Assembly: GCF_035222275.1 (NCBI RefSeq)
Contig: NC_085883.1
Location: 1,054,001-1,118,000, forward strand
Length of the DNA stretch: 64,000 nucleotides
DNA from: Podospora bellae-mahoneyi
Taxonomy: Eukaryota; Ascomycota; Sordariomycetes; Sordariales; Podosporaceae
Direction: 5' to 3'
The translations under genes and the position numbers were made by a program. How positions within the stretch are numbered: the stretch's first letter is position 1; each line of letters starts with the position of its first letter. Below, piece after piece: positions 58,598 through 64,000 of this stretch. The notes under the pieces are model-generated. The model searched no databases. It worked only from the letters and a program-made list of their open reading frames with translations, and had not been told where the DNA came from.

Positions 58598-59424
58598 TTT
58601 GGCTTTTCGGCTTTGAGTTGTGGAGAGCAGGAGTTGCGAAATTTGATCGGGTGGGGAGGGGGTTTCGAGGTTGCGAAGTTCTGTCGGGATGGCGGAAAGG
58701 ACCTGAAATCGTGGCGGTTAGCATGAGACCTCGTGGTCGGGGTCATATGTAGATAGGCGTCACGGAGGCCCGTGGAGCTATTCCCAATGACGCGAACACG
58801 CGCGGCAGCCACACGAAAACGCCAAGGGAGGTTGTATCAGATAACTCTCCCACCCAGCTGCTGAGGCGGAGAGACAGGCTTACGGGATGTAAAGCGTATT
58901 TCTTCTGGTAAAATTTTGTCGTCGGGATAGGTCCTGCTTGTGTTTAAAACAGGAAAGAGAGGTGTAGCAAAGTTGAGATCAGAAGTCGTCGCCCTGGCCA
59001 GTTTGGGTCCGCAAGGCTGGGATCTCGTTGTAGCTTGTAGCCGATCGGCGAATTGTCGGACTGGGGTCTGGGTTTGCGATTTCTTTTGGGTTAGGGTTGT
59101 GGTAACCATCAAGGTTCTTGCTAGCTTGATATGTGAAACATTTCCCCATGCAACAGCCTTCGTTGAAACAGAGTACGGTTCAATCTTCTTTATCGGCTTT
59201 GTTCGCCGGGGAACGGCGCCTTAGGTCAAACGACCTCATAAACGTTCACTTATCCCCAATTTTTCTGTCATTATGGGTTGTTTGCAGTCTGTGGCCGCAA
59301 TAGCCTATCACCATGGGGAAAGGCAGGCAAACAAATGTGTACAGAAAGCCCCGATGTCTATACAACAAGCTGCCTAGCTACTATGCTCATATGTAAGATT
59401 TTCTCTTGTTATAACCTGATCCAC
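58598..59424. other. PAB2 upstream region
   Basis: About 830 bp upstream of the PAB2 ATG. Frames at 58837-59224 on both strands mirror each other and show no domain. No gene is seen. Confidence 0.45.
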
Positions 59425-59646
59425 TCATCTCGCAGTCAATATTCCCTTACTCTTCTCCTTCTCATCACAAAGCCCTCTCCCCCACTCATCTCTCATATCA
59501 TAGGCACTAACATCACTCCTCGTCTCATTCCTCCCACTCACCCTCCTCCCATCAAAGAAAATCATCCTCCCATAAAACCTAATCCCCCCTTCCACCAACC
59601 CATCCCCCCAAAAACTTGATATAGCTCCCGTCACCCTCCTCATCAT
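59425..59646 (-). CDS. possible gene fragment at the edge of the AT-rich block
   Basis: A minus-strand frame of 74 codons from two adjacent ATGs (59646/59643) starts MMRRVTGAISSFWGDG. It has protein-like composition and the pyrimidine-rich complementary strand seen in real genes of this window. A TAG acceptor-like site lies just upstream, so it may be a terminal exon of a gene whose 5' part is missing or destroyed. I recognise no family. It could equally be chance. Confidence 0.22.
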   Translation of the reverse strand: MMRRVTGAISSFWGDGLVEGGIRFYGRMIFFDGRRVSGRNETRSDVSAYDMRDEWGRGLCDEKEKSKGILTAR

Positions 59647-59737
59647 ACCTACCCCCAGCCAATCATTAGGAACCAATCAGGAGAGGAGCGACGGCTCACC
59701 TGCCAAGAAGAGTGATCCAGAGTGATCCAGGTGATCC

Positions 59738-59952
59738 AAGGTCAATATATACGGAGGAACTAGCTGGTGTAGATAGACAGTTCCGCAGTATGCAATTCAC
59801 AGTTGTATTCACGGTATCTTGTGATTACATCAAGACATCGTGTTGTGCACTGTTTAGCTGCACCGAACCAATTGTACCAATTGTTAGAAGCTGCCTTCAA
59901 CCGAGTATCCCTTTTCAGAGGTTCTGTACAGGGGTTCGTCATAACTAACTAT
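59738..59952 (+). mobile_element. solo-LTR-like or terminal repeat, left copy
   Basis: A 215-bp segment has a clear inverted counterpart at 62369-62576. It starts AAGGTCAATATATACGG and ends GGGGTTCGTCATAACTAAC. A TATA-like box near its outer end, no coding frame, and length suggest an LTR promoter region, but no TG...CA ends or target duplication could be fixed, so the family is unassigned. Base composition is close to normal DNA, in contrast with its partner. Confidence 0.65.
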
Positions 59953-60757
59953 ATCAATATTTAAAAGCTTGTAGGTATTTAGAAATTAAATATAACTAAG
60001 TAATAACCATATATATCCCGAGCTTTTTATAATCTAACTGAATTAATAAACTAACTGATTATCGTTATATATATATGTCTTATATTTAAATATAAAATTT
60101 ATCTATGAAATTATTTTTAAAGTTATTATAATATCACCTAAATAAATTAAACTTACTTATTTTTCAATATTTATATTATATACTAACTATCGAAGGTATA
60201 AGTTTATGAGGTTTATCGTTATCAAAAAAATTTAACGTGCTTATATTTTATAATAACTTTATTATTTGAAAATTTAAATAGGAGAATTTATATTCGTATT
60301 TAAAGAATTCTAATAAGTTAAAAGATTTGTAATTTTATAATAGTAATAAAAACGCTATATATCATGAAAAAGTTTTATAGAAAATTAAATCTATTATTAA
60401 ATATTATCAGAATTATTTAGCTTTTGCCTACAAATAATCAATATTTTGGTTTTACTTAAAGAAAATATAATTTTAAATAATAACGCTTAAGTCATCAATA
60501 ACTATATATCTAAAAGGTAGTTTATAATTTATAAAGCTAAAATTAGTGAAGTTTAAGTATCTATCTAAAAATAACTTTATAGTTAAATATTTTAAAGTAT
60601 ATTATATAAAAGTTAAAAAGCTAAGTGTTTAATCTAAGAAATTTGCCATGGGATATAATACTGAAAAATTCATTAGGTATCTATACGTAATTATTTATAG
60701 TTTTGTTATAAAAAATCTTAAAATATTTTTAAAGTTTTTTAATAAAATAATAACGTA

Positions 60758-61080
60758 CATTATAAACGAGTGCACCATATAAGCGAGTGCACTACTTTTC
60801 ACCACCCTACTACAATTACCCTCAATTATAATACACTAACACTATTAACCTACTATAATTATATTAGAAACAGCTAAATTAGACTCTTCTACAACCTCCT
60901 AGCACGTACGGATATTATAGCCAGGCTTGCCGCATATACCACAGCACCGAGCCTTCGTATAAGCCCCCTACACCACTACTATCTAGCTACGTTTTTTACA
61001 CTCCCTCTCTACCCATAGCTTTCTTATCTAGTAAATCGTATATATTTTGCACAGCAAGTAACCCTCTAAGCCTTACATAT
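60758..61080 (-). mobile_element. remnant of pogo/Fot-like DNA transposon, 3' end
   Basis: Within the AT-rich block a ~320-bp island retains CpA/TpG. On the minus strand, 60955-60902 reads KARCCGICGKPGYNIRTC followed by a stop. It closely resembles the CxxCGxxGHNxRTC zinc-knuckle tail of fungal pogo-type transposases, with the usual His replaced by Tyr. About 100 bp further on, two short direct copies of a GTGCACTCG(C/T)TTATA motif (60758-60792) could be the sub-terminal/terminal repeat of the element. No intact transposase frame exists upstream. Confidence 0.5.
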
Positions 61081-62368
61081 ATTTTTTTAACTTTCCGGCG
61101 TTTATTTAATACCTTATTAACCTTATAAAACGAAGAAACCTTTATTTATAAAAGGGCTACTTAAGATATTATAGCTATCGTACCTTTGATAAATTAATCT
61201 ATAGTGTTTAACATTAAAGTTGGGGAATTATTTAATAATAAATAATACAAATTTTAATAAATATTAATTATAAATTAACTTTTTAGGGGTTTTATAATAT
61301 TTAAAATACTTAAGGTTATAAAGTACCGGGCCGTAAGGTCGGAAATATTAATATACAAAACTTAATATTTAACTTAAAAAATATTTCTTTAAATCGTATA
61401 ATATAAAGCTAACCCCTATAAAACTACCCTATATATTTTTCTCCGTAATAAAAGTAAAGAAAGTTTCGCGGAAAATATAAAGGAACTCGAGTTTATTTAA
61501 TGTAGTTAATATATAAATATATTAAGTTTTTATTTTAACGGCCGTACGCCTATTTTAGCGACCTGAAATAGTTAATATCAAATAATTAAAAGAAGTAGGA
61601 GGAATATAAAAATATACAAAATGTAATAATATTATTCTGTTAATAATAACGTTTGAACTTAATCGAGTAATAATTTTCGTAAATATCGAAGATTAATAAC
61701 TAGTACTTACCCTTCGTACGGAACGTTATATAATAATCGAAATATTTAATTTAAATTAGGCTTACCGGATTAAAAATTTAATTATTATTAATAATTATAA
61801 TACGTTAAATAAATAATAAATTATATTCGGTATTTTACTTAATGAAATAATATTATATAATTAAAATAATGAAAAGTAAAATAGTTTAATTTAAAGTATT
61901 AACTTCCTAAATTATTAATAATTATTTATAGTTATTAAATTAGGTTAGTTTTACTTTATTAAGGCCGTCCAAAGTTATAATTACTATACTTATAAAAATA
62001 ATCTTTATTATAAACTAAATTTCGTCGAAATTATAAATATTATTATTTATAATACTATACTTAACTTTAGTATTTTATATAAACGTAAATTACTCGGTAA
62101 TACCCTTTAAATCCTCGTACTTAGCCCTCTAATAGTTATATTTATACGTAAAACGCGTATAGAGCTACAATTAATATTTAATAAAGTTATATATTTAGAG
62201 CTTACTAATAAATAGCGTATTATATATATATAATAGTTAGTAATTTATATTTTCCATACTACGTAATTCTAATAGAAAAGCACGCATATATAGTTTAATA
62301 ATATATTAAATAATAATTTCTTCTTCGGAATTTATAAGCTAGTATAAGTTAAGCGTAGTACCGTACTT

Positions 62369-62576
62369 TATAGGTTAGTATAACGAACCCCTATCCAGAA
62401 CCTCTGAAAGGGATACCGGTTAAAGGCTACTCCTGAATAATCCTAGTTCGGTATAGCTAAATAATATACGATAAAATATTTTAATATAAATATAAGATAC
62501 CGTAAATATAAGCTTAAATTATATACTATAGAACTATCTATCTATACCAGCCAGTTCCTCTATATATATAGACCTT
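62369..62576 (-). mobile_element. solo-LTR-like or terminal repeat, right copy, inverted
   Basis: Read on the minus strand it aligns along its full ~208 bp with the left copy, including the GAGGAACT.GCTGGT block, TTTAGCT.(C/T)ACCGAAC and TCAGAGGTTCT. It is strongly AT-shifted in the RIP manner, whereas the left copy is not. The unit probably extends outward on this side through the 52-bp tandem repeats. It is a fossil; no coding part is visible between the two copies apart from the pogo-like remnant. Confidence 0.65.
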
Positions 62577-62583
62577 AGGGCCC

Positions 62584-62687
62584 TAAGGTACTTACCCTAC
62601 TACGGCCCCGATCACTCCTAGCACTTTATATCCTATAAAGTACTTGTCGTACTATACCTTCGATTACCCGTAGTATTTTACATCCTG
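62584..62687. repeat. 2 x 52-bp direct repeat
   Basis: Two adjacent 52-bp units (62584-62635 and 62636-62687) share taa(g/a)gtactt at one end and (t/c)atcct(a/g) at the other, with roughly two-thirds identity. They abut the outer end of the right inverted repeat and a 16-bp perfect palindrome CCTTAGGGCCCTAAGG (62573-62588). The layout resembles repeated U3 elements of an LTR; that reading is inference. Confidence 0.7.
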
Positions 62688-63596
62688 CAGACTATTTAGG
62701 CCTCTTAGCGCCGTAGTATTTCTAGTTAGCTTTAATTAATTATTTCCTAATTTCTTTAATAATTAGTTAAGGACGCCCCGCGCCCTATATACTACGCGAC
62801 TTACTATTAAGTTAACTATAATATAATACCCTTCCTCTTAGGTCGATACCCCGGTAATTATATTTTTAAAATAATCTTTAATCCCCTTTTTTTACTATAT
62901 CCTTATAATAAATTTTTTTCCTTTTTTATTTTACCGTTATATTTAATTATATAAAGAAATTTATTTATATAAGTATTAACCGTCGTTATAATTAAATATT
63001 TTTCCTTAAGGAATTCGGCTTTATTATACCCGAATATATTTATTATAAAAAAAATAATTTTACATATATAATTTTCTTTCGATATAATTAATATTTTTTA
63101 TATATTAAATTAAATTGCTTTTATTATAATATTTATAATATAAATTATAAATTCTTTCCTAAACTATTATACGCTTCTTTATTAATTTTATAGTCCGTTT
63201 TTTTATTAAAGAGAAAAAACGTTTAAATATAGAAAAGTAAATTACTTTAAACAAATTCCTTCGTTTTAAAATATAATCGCGTATCTTCGAAGTATAAATC
63301 TTTATTACTTTCCGTTATAAATCTTGTTTTTTTAAAAAAGAAAAAAGAGAGTTTTCCGTGCGGCTTACTATTCTATATAGCCCGCCGGTAATAAATATTT
63401 CTATTACTTCTTTTTTTATTATTATTTTTACTTCGGCCTTTTCTTTTTTAAATCCTACTTTAGATTTTAATTAGCTTTCCGACCTTTCCTTTAATTTTAA
63501 TATAGCCGATCCTTCTTTCTTAACCGCGTAAAATATCATTAATAATACGCTTTTTACTTTTTAAAGTAATTAAAACGTATAACGCTATTTATATTT

Positions 63597-64000
63597 AATT
63601 TTTTTTATATTTTTTAACTTCGTAATATAATACGTAGTATATTAATTATTCATATCGAAAATATAAATTCGATTTCCGTTAAAGTTCTTTTATATTTAAA
63701 TTTATAAATACTTTTCTATAATTTAAATATAGATTTTTTTTATTACTTTATCAATCGTACGTTTCGATTATTTTTACGGTAATAAAAATATATAATATTA
63801 ATTAATTTAATTTCCTTTTTACTTTTTAACTTTATAGTATAGCGTATAATATATTAATTATTTTATCGAAAGTATAAATTCGATTTTTATTAAAGTTCTT
63901 TTAAATTTAAAAATATTTAATAAAATACTTTTAAGTTTAAATTTATTTTTGTTATTTTAAATTTTAAATAATTTAAATATTATTAATAAATTTTTTTTTA
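63597..64000. repeat. ~212-bp tandem repeat entering the window edge
   Basis: A unit beginning near 63597 recurs at an offset of 212 bp (near 63809). Shared landmarks include tttttaactt (63612 and 63824), attaattatt (63641 and 63853) and ataaattcgattt followed by ttaaagttcttt. The second unit runs to the window end, so the copy number is unknown. Confidence 0.7.

Larger units (their letters stand above)
59953..64000. other. RIP-type AT-rich block
   Basis: From about 59945 the composition changes abruptly to extreme AT richness with no open frames. Over long stretches (for example about 61200-62350 and 62860-64000) the dinucleotides CpA and TpG are nearly absent, while TpA is abundant and CpG persists. 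This is the known product of repeat-induced point mutation acting on CpA in ascomycetes. The block contains remnants of repeats described separately and runs off the window. It is probably silent heterochromatin of dispersed, pericentromeric or subtelomeric type; which of these cannot be told. Confidence 0.88.

Overview
The window is nuclear DNA from a filamentous ascomycete, most probably a sordariomycete (Sordariales-like). The evidence is: short 49-107 nt spliceosomal introns with GTANGT-type donors and CTAAC/CTGAC branch sites; protein orthologues of clearly fungal type; intergenic regions rich in pure microsatellites; and a right end of extremely AT-rich DNA almost devoid of CpA/TpG, the signature of repeat-induced point mutation (RIP). 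The genus cannot be fixed from sequence alone.

Layout. 0-5.1 kb: two intron-containing tRNA genes (Ile-AAU, Asp-GUC), an Arg/Ser-rich hypothetical gene whose 3' coding continuation looks broken, and a decayed metallophosphoesterase gene with a second N-terminal relic beside it. 5.6-13 kb: the AFG1-type mitochondrial ATPase and the nucleoporin Nup133, divergently transcribed. 16.9-23.7 kb: casein kinase I of the palmitoylated Yck type behind a 4-kb gene-free leader region, a p24 cargo receptor, and SWC4/DMAP1. 23.7-30.6 kb: a 6.9-kb stretch without a supportable gene. 30.6-33 kb: a Zn(II)2Cys6 DNA-binding domain fused to a maltose O-acetyltransferase-like hexapeptide enzyme. 36-43.5 kb: a compact housekeeping cluster of AP-3 mu, a DMAC1/DUF4536-like mitochondrial protein, a small membrane protein, complex I subunit NDUFS7 (PSST) and Mpp10. 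46.3-58.6 kb: an SPX-domain membrane protein, a nitronate monooxygenase, a membrane-anchored amidohydrolase, the HECT E3 ligase Rsp5, and the nuclear poly(A)-binding protein Pab2. 59.7-64 kb: a RIP-type AT-rich block with a pair of ~210-bp inverted repeats, a remnant of a pogo-like DNA transposon and tandem repeats.

Most genes are unlinked housekeeping functions: nuclear pore, ribosome biogenesis, chromatin, vesicle traffic and mitochondria. Possible functional neighbours are the complex I pair (DMAC1-like and NDUFS7) with an unknown membrane protein between them, and the convergent nitronate monooxygenase/amidohydrolase pair. No CRISPR, operon or secondary-metabolite cluster is present. Exon structures given here were worked out by eye from splice consensus, frame and family similarity. 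Several starts were moved from the longest open frame to the first sensible ATG or to a short upstream exon.
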